From: AP-16 sp046727735
GTDB taxonomy: Bacteria; Pseudomonadota; Alphaproteobacteria; Rhizobiales; Xanthobacteraceae
Direction of reading: 5' to 3'
NCBI GenBank assembly: GCA_046727735.1
Contig: JBKPDF010000053.1
Coordinates: forward strand, 1-33,671
Length of the DNA: 33,671 bases
Positions 22,356-31,239 of this stretch are shown here, in pieces. The translations under genes and the position numbers were made by a program. The notes beneath the pieces are model-generated. The model made no database searches. It worked only from the letters and a program-made list of their open reading frames with translations, and had not been told where the DNA came from. Numbering within the stretch: the stretch's first letter is position 1; every line of letters starts with the position of its first letter.

Positions 22356-24022
22356 ATGTCCGTCGTCGAACTCGTGCCGTCGCGTTACTACACGCTCGTC
22401 GGGGCGCTCGCCGTCACCCTGCTCGGCCTCCTTCTGGCGCTGCTCGACTCGCGCTGGCTGGTGCTCGCGGGCGCGGCGGGACTCGTGAGCGCGGTCGGCG
22501 TCCACGATGCGCTGCAGACGCGGCACGCGATCCTGCGCAACTATCCGCTGCTCGCGCCATCCGGTTCTTCTTCGAGACCATCCGGCCGGAGATTCGCCAA
22601 TATCTGCTCGAGGGCGACAACGAGGCGGTGCCGTTTTCGCGCGCGCAGCGCTCGCTCGTCTACCAGCGTGCCAAGAACGTCGAGGACCGGCAGCCGTTCG
22701 GCACCGGCAAGGACGTCTATCTTGCCGGCTACGAGTGGATCAATCATTCGCTGCGCCCGGTCCACGTCGAGAACCCCGATTTCCGGGTGATGGTCGGCGG
22801 CAAGGACTGCAGGCAGCCGTATTCCTGCTCGGTGTTCAACATCTCGGCGATGAGTTTCGGCGCCCTCTCGGCCAACGCCGTGCGCGCGCTCAACAAGGGC
22901 GCCAAGCTGGGCGGCTTCGCGCACGACACCGGCGAGGGCTCGATCAGCCGCTATCACCGCGAGCATGGCGGCGATCTCATTTGGGAGGTCGGCAGCGGCT
23001 ATTTCGGCTGCCGCACGCCGGACGGCAAGTTCGATCCGGACAAATTCGCCGTGCAGGCGCGCGAGCCGCAGGTGAAGATGATCGAGATCAAGATCTCGCA
23101 GGGGGCGAAGCCCGGCCACGGCGGCGTGCTGCCGGGCGCGAAAGTGACGCCGGAGATCGCGGAAGCGCGCGGCATTCCGGTCGGCATCGATTGCATCTCG
23201 CCGGCGCGGCATTCCGCCTTCGACACGCCGCTCGAGCTGTTGAGCTTCATCCTGCAGCTGCGCGAGCTCTCCGGCGGCAAGCCGATCGGCTTCAAGTTCT
23301 CGCTCGGCCATCCGTGGGAGTTCTTCGGCATCTGCAAGGCGATGCTGGAGACGGGCATCCTGCCGGACTTCATCGTGGTCGACGGCGGCGAGGGCGGCGC
23401 CGGCGCCGCGCCGATGGAGTTCACCGACCACATCGGCACGCCGCTGCAGGAGGCGCTGCTGCTCGTGCACAACACGCTGGTCGAGCTCAATCTGCGCGAC
23501 CGCATCCGGCTCGGGGCGAGCGGCAAAATCATTTCCGCCTTCGACCTCGCCCGCACCATGGCGCTCGGCGCCGACTGGTGCAATGCGGCGCGCGGCTTCA
23601 TGTTCGCGCTCGGCTGCATCCAGTCCCAGGCGTGCCACACCGGCCATTGCCCGACCGGGGTGACGACGCAGGACAAGCTGCGCCAGCGCGCGCTCGTCCC
23701 CGAGGACAAGGCGACGCGCGTTTGCAATTTCCACCGCAACACGCTCCACGCGCTCGCCGAGCTCACCGGCGCCGCCGGGCTGAAACATCCGGGCGAGATC
23801 GAGCCGCGCCATATCGTGCGGCGCATTTCCGGCAACGAGATCCGGCTCGTCGCCAATCTGTACAAGTTCCTGAAACCGGGCGAGCTCCTCACCAACCCCA
23901 AGGCGCACGCGGTCTACGAATATTACTGGCCGCTCGCCACCTCGAAGAGCTTCGACCCGAACCCGGGCTCCGACGACCATCTGGTGATGGCCGAGTACCG
24001 GCGGAGTGGGATGCGGGCTTAG
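22356..24022 (+). pseudogene. FMN-binding glutamate synthase family protein, with one frameshift near the N-terminus
   Basis: Related to the FMN and iron-sulfur core of glutamate synthase large subunit, as a stand-alone membrane-anchored form. The ATG at 22356 (AAGGAA upstream) opens a frame with LVPSRYYTLVGALAVTLLGLLLALLD (membrane helix) and DALQTRHAILRNYPLL. There the frame breaks: one base seems to be missing near 22553-22557, and the family sequence resumes in another frame as IRFFFETIRPEIRQYLLEG and runs intact to 24022. It includes FNISAMSFGALS, SQGAKPGHGG, VDGGEGGAGAAP, GASGKI and the 3Fe-4S cysteine cluster CIQSQACHTGHCPTG. Rejoined, it is about 555 residues, normal for the family. 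Decay and sequencing error are both possible. Confidence 0.85.
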
Positions 24023-24025
24023 GGA

Positions 24026-24955
24026 TTGCAGGACCTCGCCGCGTCCCGCACCGCGTTCGGGGCCGCCGCGCATCGGGCGGCGCATCAGATCCTCGACAAG
24101 CCGGTGGTGTTCGCCGATCCGCTCGCGATCCGCATCCTGGGTGGCGAAGGCGCCGAGGCGCTGCAGCGGCGGATCGAGCCGAATGAAGCGCAGGCGTGGC
24201 GGCGCATGCGCGCCTTCATGGCGGGGCGCAGCCGATTCACCGAGGACGTTTTGGCCGAGCTTGTGCGTGAAGGGATTTGCCAGTTCGTCATCCTCGGCGC
24301 CGGGTTCGACACCTTCGCGTATCGCAATCCGTATGCGGGCCTAACCGTGTTCGAGGTCGATCATCCCGCGACACAGGCGTTCAAACACATGCAGCTGGAA
24401 AAGGCCGGCATCGAACTTCCGGCTTCGCTGACGTTCGTGCCTCTCGATTTCGAGGGCCAGTCACTCGGCGGTGCGCTCGAAGCCGCGGGCTTCGCGCGCG
24501 AGAACCCGGCGCTGTTCTCGTGGCTCGGAGTGACCATGTATCTCGACCGGCTTGCGGTGCTCGACACGCTCTCGTCGATCGGATCCGGCGCGGCGCCGGG
24601 CACAGCCGTCGTATTCGATTTCATCGTGCCGCCAACATCGGTGCGCGATGCAGCGACCCGTGCCCGTTACGAGGCGCTGGCAGAACGCGTGGCTGCACTC
24701 GGCGAGCCGTGGCGGAGCTATTTCGAGCCGCACGAGCTCGACGCAGCGTTGCGCCGATCGGGATTCGCGCACGTCGAGGACTGGGACAGCGCGGCGCTCA
24801 ATGCGCGGTATTTTGCCGGGCGCGCCGATCGACTCGAAGTCGTCCCGACCGCGCACCTGATCAAGGCGCAGGTGATCGGCCTGGTGCGCGCAGGCGCGAC
24901 GCTCGCTCCGGGCGCTGTGCCGCAACGCCGCATCTCATCCAGCCGCGCCTTGCGC
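24026..24955 (+). CDS. Class I SAM-dependent methyltransferase (leucine carboxyl methyltransferase superfamily), 3' end unresolved
   Basis: A putative S-adenosylmethionine-dependent methyltransferase of the LCM/TIGR00027-type superfamily, substrate unknown. N-terminal SRTAFGAAAHRAAHQILDKP and VFADPLAIRILGG match the family, as do the SAM motif FVILGAGFDTFAYR, VFEVDHPATQAFK, and FSWLGVTMYLD. A TTG at 24026, four bases after the preceding stop, is the only start that keeps the conserved N-terminus. The family would end near residue 282 (PTAHLIKAQ, about 24870). This frame has no stop there and stays open to 25957, antisense to two permease genes. A stop in the next frame lies at 24873-24875, so a one-base shift would restore a normal end. 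The end given is a compromise. Confidence 0.7.
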
Positions 24956-25801
24956 TTACTTCACCGCCCCGCCGGTGATGCCGCTGATGAAGCGGTCGAG
25001 GAACAGGTTGTAGGCGATAGCCACCGGAACGCTTGCGATCAACGCTGCGCCCATCAGCTCGCCCCAGTAAAAAATGTCGCCGCGGATCAGGTCGGTCGCG
25101 ACCCCGAGCGTCACCGGCTTCTCCTCGGAAGAGGAAATGAAGGTCAGCGCGTAGACGAATTCCTGCATGGTGAGCGTGAACGCGAAGATGACCACGGTGA
25201 GGATCGCCGGCAGCGAGAGCGGCAGCACGGTCTTCACGAACGCGCCGATCACCGTGCAACCGTCGACAATCGCCGCCTCCTCGATCTCGCGCGGCACGGA
25301 CTTGAAGAATCCCATCAACAGCCAGGTGCAGAACGGGATGGTGAAGGTCGGGTAGATCACGACCAGGGACCACAGCGAGTCCTGCAGCCCCAGCCGCGTG
25401 ACCACCCTGGACAGCGGCAGGAACAACAGCGTCGGCGGCACCAGGTAGGTCAGGAAGATGCCGATGCCGAGCGTCTCGGCGCCGCGCACCGGCATGCGCG
25501 CCAGGCTGTAGCCGGCCGGCAGCGCTACGAAAAGCGTGATGGCGACGACGCACAGCCCGATCAGCGCCGAGTTCGTCACCCATTGCACGAACAGCGTGTC
25601 CTGGAACAGATATTTGAGGTGCTCCAATGTCGGCGACGTGTTGAACCAGTACGGAATCGATTTCAGATCGTAAAGATCGCCGTCGGCCTTGAAGGTCGTG
25701 ATCAGCATCCAGTAGAACGGAAACGCGGCGAATATCACGAGCGTGACCACCGCCGCATAGAACGCCCCTTCGGCGCCGAGTTTCTTCGCGCGCCCCAGCA
25801 T
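24956..25801 (-). CDS. Carbohydrate-type ABC transporter permease (MalG-like)
   Basis: An inner-membrane subunit of a CUT1 sugar importer, 281 residues, six predicted helices. A first membrane segment lies at VVTLVIFAAFPFYWMLITTFK (about 18-38). The BPD permease domain contains the EAA loop EIEEAAIVDGCTVIGAFVKTVLPLSLP, which contacts the ATPase. The C-terminal FLDRFISGITGGAVK is the classical MalG-family ending, supporting completeness. It starts one base after the stop of the partner permease, so the two form an operon. Its stop is immediately beyond the methyltransferase region on the other strand. Confidence 0.94.
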   Translation of the reverse strand: MLGRAKKLGAEGAFYAAVVTLVIFAAFPFYWMLITTFKADGDLYDLKSIPYWFNTSPTLEHLKYLFQDTLFVQWVTNSALIGLCVVAITLFVALPAGYSLARMPVRGAETLGIGIFLTYLVPPTLLFLPLSRVVTRLGLQDSLWSLVVIYPTFTIPFCTWLLMGFFKSVPREIEEAAIVDGCTVIGAFVKTVLPLSLPAILTVVIFAFTLTMQEFVYALTFISSSEEKPVTLGVATDLIRGDIFYWGELMGAALIASVPVAIAYNLFLDRFISGITGGAVK

Positions 25802-25802
25802 C

Positions 25803-26723
25803 TCAGATCTCCCGCCGGCGCAGCGCGCGGAGCAACAGGATCACCGCGATCAGCAGGAACGGGAACAGGAACAGGCAGATCGCCGCGCCGTGGGCGACGT
25901 CGCCCGAAAGAATCCCGACCTGGAACGCGAGTGTGCCCAGCACCTGCGTACTGTTGATCGGCCCGCCCTTGGTCAACAGATAGACGACGCTGAGATCCGT
26001 GAAGGTGAACACCGTACCGAAGATCAGCGCGATCAGCACGATCGGCGCGATGATCGGCAGGATGATCTGGTAGTTGCGTCGCCAGAAGCCGGCGCCGTCG
26101 ACGGTAGCGGCGTCGAGCACGTCCTTGGGGACCGAAGTGAAGCCGGCTAGGAAGATCACGACCCCGAACGGGAACAGCCTCCAGGCGTGCACGACCACGA
26201 CCGCGATCATCGCCAAGTCCTCCTGGCCGAGCCATTGCGGGCGGTTGGCGGCGTCGACGAGGCCGAGCGCGATCAGCGTCCAGTTGATGACGCTGTAGAG
26301 CGAATCGAACATCCACAGCCAGGCGACGGTCGCCAGCGACACCGGCACCGCCCACGGCAGCACTACGAGCGCGCGGGCGAGGCCGCGGCCGGGGAATTCC
26401 TGCATCAGCAGCATGGCGCCGATCTTGCCGAGCAGGAGGCCGATGATCTGCGCGCTGACGGTAAACACCAGCGTGTTGACCAGCGTGCGCCGGAAAATCT
26501 CGCTCTCCAGCACGTCGCGGAAGTTCTTCAGTCCGACGAATGCGAAGCTCGGGTTGAAGATGTTGTAGGCGCTCACGCTGTAATAGAGCGCGAGCAGGAA
26601 CGGCAGGCCGACGAGCAGCACGACGTAAAGGACCGCCGGCGCGATGAACAGCGGCCCCACGATCTCGGAGCGATCGAGCAAGAAGCGCCGGACCGGGCGC
26701 GCCGTTGCGGCGAGCGTAGTCAT
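25803..26723 (-). CDS. Carbohydrate-type ABC transporter permease (MalF/UgpA-like)
   Basis: Partner inner-membrane permease of 306 residues. First helix VGPLFIAPAVLYVVLLVGLPFLLALYYS (about 22-49), then FVGLKNFRDVL, typical of the MalF/UgpA group. The EAA loop is DVLDAATVDGAGFWRRNYQIILPIIAP. The segment FTFTDLSVVYLLTKGGPINSTQVLGTLAFQ is also characteristic. The ATG at 26723 overlaps the ATPase stop by four bases (ATGA), which fixes the start and shows translational coupling. Substrate not deducible from sequence. Confidence 0.94.
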   Translation of the reverse strand: MTTLAATARPVRRFLLDRSEIVGPLFIAPAVLYVVLLVGLPFLLALYYSVSAYNIFNPSFAFVGLKNFRDVLESEIFRRTLVNTLVFTVSAQIIGLLLGKIGAMLLMQEFPGRGLARALVVLPWAVPVSLATVAWLWMFDSLYSVINWTLIALGLVDAANRPQWLGQEDLAMIAVVVVHAWRLFPFGVVIFLAGFTSVPKDVLDAATVDGAGFWRRNYQIILPIIAPIVLIALIFGTVFTFTDLSVVYLLTKGGPINSTQVLGTLAFQVGILSGDVAHGAAICLFLFPFLLIAVILLLRALRRREI

Positions 26724-27754
26724 CCCGTGTGTCCGTGCTCGCCGGTGCGCCGGCCCTCGCGGTCGAAGAACCGCAGCTCCTTCCTGCGCACCGCGAACGG
26801 ATGCCATTCCCCGGCCCGAATGCCGGTCAGCGGCACGTGCGCCGGCAGCTTGGCGGTGACCTCTCGCTTGGCTTTATGCCCCTCGATCGCGCCGTAGAGG
26901 ATGCGCTCCGAGCCGAGATATTCCATGCGGTCGATACGGAACGCGAGCTCGGCGAGCGCCGCGCCGTCGAGCAGCTCCTTCGGCAGAAAATGCTCGGGCC
27001 GGAAGCCGAGCGAGCCGCCGTGGCGCTCGACGAGATTCATCGGCGGCGTGCCCAAAAAGCCGGCAACGAACTCGTCGGCCGGGTCGTCGTAAATCTCGGC
27101 CGGCGTACCGATCTGCCGCAGCTTGCCGTGGTCGATCACCGCGATGCGGTCGCCCATGCCCATGGCCTCGACCTGGTCGTGCGTGACGTAGATCGTGGTG
27201 GTGCGCACTTTTTGCTGGAACTGTTTGAGCTCGCTGCGGGCGCTCGCGCGAAGCTTGGCGTCCAGGTTCGACAACGGCTCGTCGAGCAGGAAAACCGTTG
27301 GATCGCGCACCAGCGCGCGCGCCAGCGCCACCCGCTGGCGCTCGCCGCCGGAGAGCTCGCGGGGACGGCGATGCAGCAGGCGATCGATTCCGAGCAGGCC
27401 GGCGGCCCAGGCGACCTTGCGCGCGATCTCCGGCCGCGCCGTGCCCTGGGTTCGCAGCGGGAAGGCGATGTTGTTGAAAACGGTCAGGTGCGGATAAAGG
27501 CCGTAGCTCTGGAACACCATGGCGATGCCGCGCGCGCGCGGCGGCACGTCGTTGACGACCTCGCCGCCGATCAGGATTTCGCCCGAGGTCGGCTTCTCCA
27601 ACCCGGCGATGATGCGCAGGAACGTAGTCTTGCCGCAGCCTGACGGACCGAGCAGAACCAGGAACTCGCCGTCGCGTACGTCGAGGCTGATGCCGTCGAC
27701 GGCGACAACGTCGCCGAACTCTTTGCGGATCTCGTTGGCGCCAACCGCGGCCAT
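26720..27754 (-). CDS. ABC transporter ATP-binding protein (MalK/UgpC type)
   Basis: Cytoplasmic ATPase of the importer, 344 residues. Walker A GPSGCGKTT (36-44), Q-loop Gln82 (VFQSYGLYPHL), signature LSGGERQR (134-141), Walker B VFLLDEPLSNLD (154-165, catalytic Glu159) and switch His192 (YVTHDQVEA). The C-terminal third is the regulatory MalK/OB-TOBE domain (FLGTPPMNLVE, LGFRPEHF, MEYLGSERILYGAIEGH). Lies second in the operon, 141 bases after the binding protein gene and overlapping the first permease by four bases. Such MalK-type subunits may energise more than one importer. Confidence 0.95.
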   Translation of the reverse strand: MAAVGANEIRKEFGDVVAVDGISLDVRDGEFLVLLGPSGCGKTTFLRIIAGLEKPTSGEILIGGEVVNDVPPRARGIAMVFQSYGLYPHLTVFNNIAFPLRTQGTARPEIARKVAWAAGLLGIDRLLHRRPRELSGGERQRVALARALVRDPTVFLLDEPLSNLDAKLRASARSELKQFQQKVRTTTIYVTHDQVEAMGMGDRIAVIDHGKLRQIGTPAEIYDDPADEFVAGFLGTPPMNLVERHGGSLGFRPEHFLPKELLDGAALAELAFRIDRMEYLGSERILYGAIEGHKAKREVTAKLPAHVPLTGIRAGEWHPFAVRRKELRFFDREGRRTGEHGHTG

Positions 27755-27895
27755 CTAAAACCTATTGCGATGAAGGCGAGCCGACGTAAGGCATGCGCCG
27801 CTTCCCTCTCCTCTGGTGGGAGATGGTGGCGAGTTTCGGCGCAGTGGGACGCGGGGCGTCCCGATCGGGGCGCCCGCTCTGGTTCGCGTCCGACC

Positions 27896-29245
27896 TCACG
27901 CGACCCACTTCTTGTAGACCAGCTCGACCTCTTTGGTGGCCCAGGCGACCGCTTCCTCCGGCGTCGCCTTGTCGGTCGCGGCCTTAGCCATCATGTCGCA
28001 CATGATGAAATTGTTGGCGACCTCGTCGGAGGCCGGCCCGGCCGGTCCCGGATAGCCGTAGGTGGCGTGCCATTCGTTGGCGGTCTGGAGCACGCTGAGC
28101 TTGTCGGGCGGGTGCGAGGTCGGATCGTTCGACAGGATCGGCATCGGCTTCGGCACGATGTTTTCGAACAGCGGGTGGTTGTAGCCGGTGCTCGCCTCGA
28201 ACGATTCGGTGCCGTGATCGGCCCAGAAGCGCAGGAACTCGATCGCCGCTTCCTTGTTGCGCGCGAAGCGCCAGATCACGTAGGAATTCGGCGAACCGGC
28301 GGCGATCCGCCGCACCGGCCCGGCCGGGGTCTTCCACACGTAGATCTTGTCTGCGAGCTCGGGGGTGGCCTTCTGGATGGTCCGATACGCCGAGATCGGA
28401 TTGTGGATCCAGGAACCGCGGCCCGACGCCAGATACTTGTTGTTGCTGGCGTCGTCCCAGGACAGCACGTCGGGCTCCATGGCCTCCTTGTAGAGGGCGC
28501 GGACGTATTTCACGACCTCGAGCGTCTCTTTGGTATTGAGTGTGACGCGCCTGCCGGTCTCGTCGCATTCGGAAGCGCCATAGCTCCACAACATGCTGCG
28601 ATAGGACAGATTCGGGTCGACCGAGTGCCCGAGCGAGATGCCGACCGGATTGCCCTTGGCTTTCAGCTTGGCTCCGCCGATGCGGATGTCCTCCCAGGTG
28701 TCGGGCTTCATCCCGATCTCGTCCCACAGATCCTTGCGGTAGAGGCCGGGGAAGCGGATGTAGTAGGCCGGAAACGCGCTCCAGGTCTTGCTGCCCTCGT
28801 TATAGGCGATTTGGCGGCCGATGGCCTGGACGTTGCCGTATTTCTTCTCGCAGTCGGTGACGAGCGCGGTGACGTCGATCACGTGCTTCTCGTACTGATG
28901 CGGGCCGCCCGAGCCATTGAAGGCGAAAACGTCGTGTCCGGCCTCCGCAGCGATCTCGGCGGCGGCGCGCGCCGGCAGCTCGAGATGCGGGATGTGATCG
29001 ACCGTGACGGCGAGGCCGTTCTTCTTGCCCCAGTCCTTGGCGAAGGCATCGAACCAGGTGTCGTACTGGGGAACGAAGTGGCTCCACTGTAGGACACGCA
29101 GTGTCTTGCTCTGCGCGAGCGCATCGACCACGAACGGGGCGGAAATCGCCGGCGCGAGACCAGCGGCTCCGGCGGCGGCGCCCGCCCGCTTCAGGAAGCT
29201 TCGTCGTGTGATGGTCGAGCTCGAGCCATTCCCTCCCGATCGCAT
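27896..29245 (-). CDS. Extracellular solute-binding protein of the ABC importer, Tat-exported
   Basis: A periplasmic substrate-binding protein, family 1 (carbohydrate type), 449 residues. The N-terminus has a twin-arginine signal TRRSFLKRAG (13-22), an alanine-rich hydrophobic core and a likely cut after DALA (residue 44). Tat export implies folding before transport. The mature protein starts KTLRVLQWSHFVPQYDTWF and has GHDVFAFNGSGG, WSAFPAYYIRFPGLYRKDLWDEIG and TWEDIRIGGAKL, a usual family-1 pattern; the C-terminus is VELVYKKWVA. A strong GGAGGAG precedes the ATG. First gene of the operon with ATPase and two permeases; the sugar or polyol carried cannot be told. Confidence 0.93.
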   Translation of the reverse strand: MRSGGNGSSSTITRRSFLKRAGAAAGAAGLAPAISAPFVVDALAQSKTLRVLQWSHFVPQYDTWFDAFAKDWGKKNGLAVTVDHIPHLELPARAAAEIAAEAGHDVFAFNGSGGPHQYEKHVIDVTALVTDCEKKYGNVQAIGRQIAYNEGSKTWSAFPAYYIRFPGLYRKDLWDEIGMKPDTWEDIRIGGAKLKAKGNPVGISLGHSVDPNLSYRSMLWSYGASECDETGRRVTLNTKETLEVVKYVRALYKEAMEPDVLSWDDASNNKYLASGRGSWIHNPISAYRTIQKATPELADKIYVWKTPAGPVRRIAAGSPNSYVIWRFARNKEAAIEFLRFWADHGTESFEASTGYNHPLFENIVPKPMPILSNDPTSHPPDKLSVLQTANEWHATYGYPGPAGPASDEVANNFIMCDMMAKAATDKATPEEAVAWATKEVELVYKKWVA

Positions 29246-29528
29246 GGGTCATCTCCTCCGAGGTGAATTGAAATCTTCCGTGACGGCGCGCACCTCGCGT
29301 CTTTTGCCGCAACGACCGCTGCCGCCTTCGCACGAGGCTTTGCGCCGCGCAGGCACAGGCGGGGCAAGTTTCTTGCCAGCGGCGGCCAGCGCCGCAGCCT
29401 GGGTGAGACCGAGATTATGCGCGCGGGGCTGAGACCGCGCAATGGCGGAAAGTCACGGCAGGGCGCGTCAGGAGGGCACGGATGGCTCTCAGGCTGCTCG
29501 CTCTTCCCGCCTGTTGCGGAAGCGTGCC
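29246..29528. other. Region upstream of the ABC importer operon
   Basis: Part of a 406-base gap between the binding-protein start and the GST stop. It should hold the operon promoter, but I see no good -35/-10 pair. The first bases contain the ribosome binding site. No open frame in it resembles a protein family. The remainder of the gap is the inverted repeat at 29529-29640. Confidence 0.4.
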
Positions 29529-29640
29529 GTAAGGTGGGCCAAGCGAAGCGTGGCCCACCTCGTCAACGCGATTCGCAGTGGCTTTGCGGGGACCAGCCCC
29601 GTTGCCGTAGACGACGCGGGCCTGGTCAGCCCACCCTACC
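29529..29640. repeat. Nested inverted repeat of the GTAAGGTGGGCC type
   Basis: An inner palindrome GGTGGGCCA-AGCGAAGCG-TGGCCCACC (29533-29559) is followed 60-80 bases later by AGCCCACCCTACC (29627-29639), complementary to the outer left end with one base offset. The GGGTGGGCA/GCGAAGCG motif is familiar from Bradyrhizobium-like genomes. It lies just past the GST stop codon and probably marks the transcript end. Confidence 0.7.
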
Positions 29641-29651
29641 GGCTCCGCATC

Positions 29652-30311
29652 TCAAGCCGCGGCGGCGGCGGCGCTGGGCGGCGCGCATTGCGCGAGCGTC
29701 TTTTGCCACGCCGGCAGGGCGGCAATTCCGGCGTGCCAGCGCTTGATCTCGGCGTAGGGCTCGATCGGATAATGCGCCAGCTCGGCGATGTTCATGGCGG
29801 CGCCGAGCGAGAAATCCGCAAGCGTGAGCGCCTCGCCGCTGACGAACTTGCGACCCTTTAGGTGCGCGTCCAGCACTTTGGCAACGCGGTGGAACACCTC
29901 GGTGCCTTTTTCGAGCGCCGCCTTGTCGGGCTCCTTGATCCCGAGCACGAGCGGCTTCTCCACATATTCGAAGGCGAACACCGCGCAGGCCGGATCCCAG
30001 TGCGCGAGCTCCCAGCATTGCCAGCGCGTGACATCGAGCCGTGCGCGCTCGTCGGCCGGGAACAGCCCGCTCTCCGGGCGCCGGAGCGCCAGATATTGAT
30101 TGATGGCGTTCGACTCCCACAGCACGAAATCGCCGTCCTTCAGCGTCGGCGCGCGCATATTGGGATTGAGCGCGGCATAGTCCGGCGCCTTCTGCTCGCC
30201 CTTGCGCAGGTCGATGAAGCGCAAGTTCCAATCGACGCCGAGATGGTTGGCGACGGCCATCACCTTGAACGAGCGCGGGCTCGGTGGAAATACGTAAAGC
30301 TCGATCGTCAT
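29652..30311 (-). CDS. Glutathione S-transferase family protein
   Basis: A cytoplasmic GST-like enzyme of 219 residues that would conjugate glutathione to electrophiles or reduce peroxides. The thioredoxin-like N-terminal domain (1-80) has ELYVFPPSPRSFKVMAVANHLG with a candidate catalytic Ser, NPNMRAPTLKDGDFVLWESNAINQYLA (the cis-Pro and ESxAI glutathione-binding signature). The helical C-terminal domain ends with the N-capping segment ALTLADFSLGAAM. GGGAGC lies before the ATG. Transcribed in the same direction as the SRPBCC/ArsR pair, 127 bases downstream of it, with a dispersed palindrome in the gap. The exact class and substrate are unknown. Confidence 0.93.
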   Translation of the reverse strand: MTIELYVFPPSPRSFKVMAVANHLGVDWNLRFIDLRKGEQKAPDYAALNPNMRAPTLKDGDFVLWESNAINQYLALRRPESGLFPADERARLDVTRWQCWELAHWDPACAVFAFEYVEKPLVLGIKEPDKAALEKGTEVFHRVAKVLDAHLKGRKFVSGEALTLADFSLGAAMNIAELAHYPIEPYAEIKRWHAGIAALPAWQKTLAQCAPPSAAAAAA

Positions 30312-30343
30312 CGGATGCTCCCTGTTTGCACGATGAAAGTCCT

Positions 30344-30410
30344 TGCCCCCTCACCCGTCCTCTCCCCGCCGGGGAGAGGGAACTTGCAGGCGCGACTGGC
30401 GCTCCCTCTC
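30344..30410. repeat. Dispersed palindrome, copy 6 (CTCTCCCC subtype)
   Basis: CCCCCTCACCCGTCCTCTCC then CCGCCGGGGAGAGGGAA, followed by GCGCGACTGGCGCTCCCTCTC. Shorter than other copies and of the subtype with CTCTCCCC/GGGGAGAG arms, as at 32705-32834. It lies between the SRPBCC stop and the GST start. Confidence 0.75.
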
Positions 30411-30438
30411 ACGTGCTCGTGGCGGAGAGATGGCGCGG

Positions 30439-30912
30439 TCACGCCTCGACAGCCCGCTTGAAATGCTCCAGCTTGCTGGGCCAGCCGCCCTCGACGTCCT
30501 TGCGCATCTTCTCGCCGGGCTCGGCGCCCATCTGCTCGAACTTGCGGTGCTCGAGCTCGACGCGGGTCGCGTTCGGTCCCTCGGCGATGAAGCGCACCTC
30601 GACCTCGGAGCTCACATTCGCGTCCGGCTTCCAATTGCTGTTGATGTCCCAGCTCATCACGAAACGGTGCGGCGGTTCCCAGATCAGGATCTTGCCGACG
30701 TCGGCGCGCGAGCCGTCCTCGCCGAGCTGATACCAGCGTCCGTGCAGCCGCGGCTCGAACACGTTCTGCTTGGTCGGCGCGCTGCCGATCGAGGCATTGC
30801 GCGGCCACCAGCGGTCGAGCCCGGCGGTGAAGACTTCGAACGCGTGCGCCTGGCCGGTCGCGACGCGAATGCTCTTCTTCACCGGTGCGATGGCGATCGT
30901 CTGCGTGCTCAT
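30439..30912 (-). CDS. SRPBCC (AHSA1-like) ligand-binding domain protein
   Basis: A 157-residue START/Bet v1-like fold protein of the AHSA1 group. It begins VKKSIRVATGQAHAFEVFTAGLDRWWP, continues FEPRLHGRWYQLGEDGSRADVGKILIWEPPHRFVMSWDI, and has VEVRFIAEGPNATRVELEHRKFEQMG, with the terminal helix GWPSKLEHFKRAV closing the cavity, all family hallmarks. Such proteins sequester hydrophobic ligands; natural ligands are mostly unknown. The ATG at 30912 overlaps the arsR stop by four bases (ATGA), so it is translationally coupled to its regulator. ArsR-SRPBCC pairs are widespread and the regulator presumably controls this gene. Confidence 0.92.
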   Translation of the reverse strand: MSTQTIAIAPVKKSIRVATGQAHAFEVFTAGLDRWWPRNASIGSAPTKQNVFEPRLHGRWYQLGEDGSRADVGKILIWEPPHRFVMSWDINSNWKPDANVSSEVEVRFIAEGPNATRVELEHRKFEQMGAEPGEKMRKDVEGGWPSKLEHFKRAVEA

Positions 30913-31232
30913 CGTTTGTCCTTCCGTTCCCGTACTTCGATCTCCGCCTGCGCCTTGAATTCCCCGAGCGCCTCGTCCCAGAACCGGTCGAGCCACGCGC
31001 GCAACGCGCCGAGCCCCTGCGGGTCGATGTAGTAGACGCGGCGCGTGCCCTCCGGTCGATCGATCACGAGACCCGCCTGTTTCAGCACCTTGAGGTGCTG
31101 CGACACGGCCGGACGGCTGACCGGCAGGCCGCGCGCGATGGCGCCGACCGGCTTGCCGCCGGACCGGAGCCGCTCGAACACCCGCCGCCGGGTCGGGTCG
31201 GCCAATGCGGCCAGCGCATTTGCGTAAGCCAT
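30909..31232 (-). CDS. ArsR-family winged-helix repressor
   Basis: A 107-residue regulator. The winged helix spans the whole protein: ALAALADPTRRRVFERLRSGGKPVGAIARGL, recognition helix SRPAVSQHLKVLKQAGLV, wing RPEGTRRVYYIDPQGL. No metal-binding cysteines of the ArsR type are present, which is usual for the subgroup paired with SRPBCC proteins. The start (ATG, 31230-31232) fits the family N-terminus but has no Shine-Dalgarno; the codon lies inside a perfect 16-base inverted repeat and exactly at the predicted transcription start. Autorepression and a leaderless message are inferred (see the regulatory entries). Confidence 0.93.
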   Translation of the reverse strand: MAYANALAALADPTRRRVFERLRSGGKPVGAIARGLPVSRPAVSQHLKVLKQAGLVIDRPEGTRRVYYIDPQGLGALRAWLDRFWDEALGEFKAQAEIEVRERKDKR

Positions 31233-31239
31233 TGCTTAC
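31224..31239. promoter_or_regulatory. ArsR operator 1, overlapping the arsR start codon
   Basis: Perfect inverted repeat GTAAGC-N4-GCTTAC. On the minus strand the spacer is AATG and includes the start codon; the right half encodes Ala2-Tyr3. Identical half-sites to operator 2, with one base between the two sites. Confidence 0.75.

Noticed and set aside
22545..22560. Programmed frameshifting in the glutamate-synthase-like gene
   Set aside because: No slippery heptamer or downstream stimulatory structure is evident, and homologues known to me are read in one frame.
22541..24085. A 514-codon minus-strand frame over the glutamate-synthase-like gene
   Set aside because: Shadow frame; the plus strand carries all conserved motifs.
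27770..29092. A 440-codon plus-strand frame over the solute-binding protein gene
   Set aside because: Shadow of a high-GC gene whose minus-strand product has a Tat signal and family motifs.
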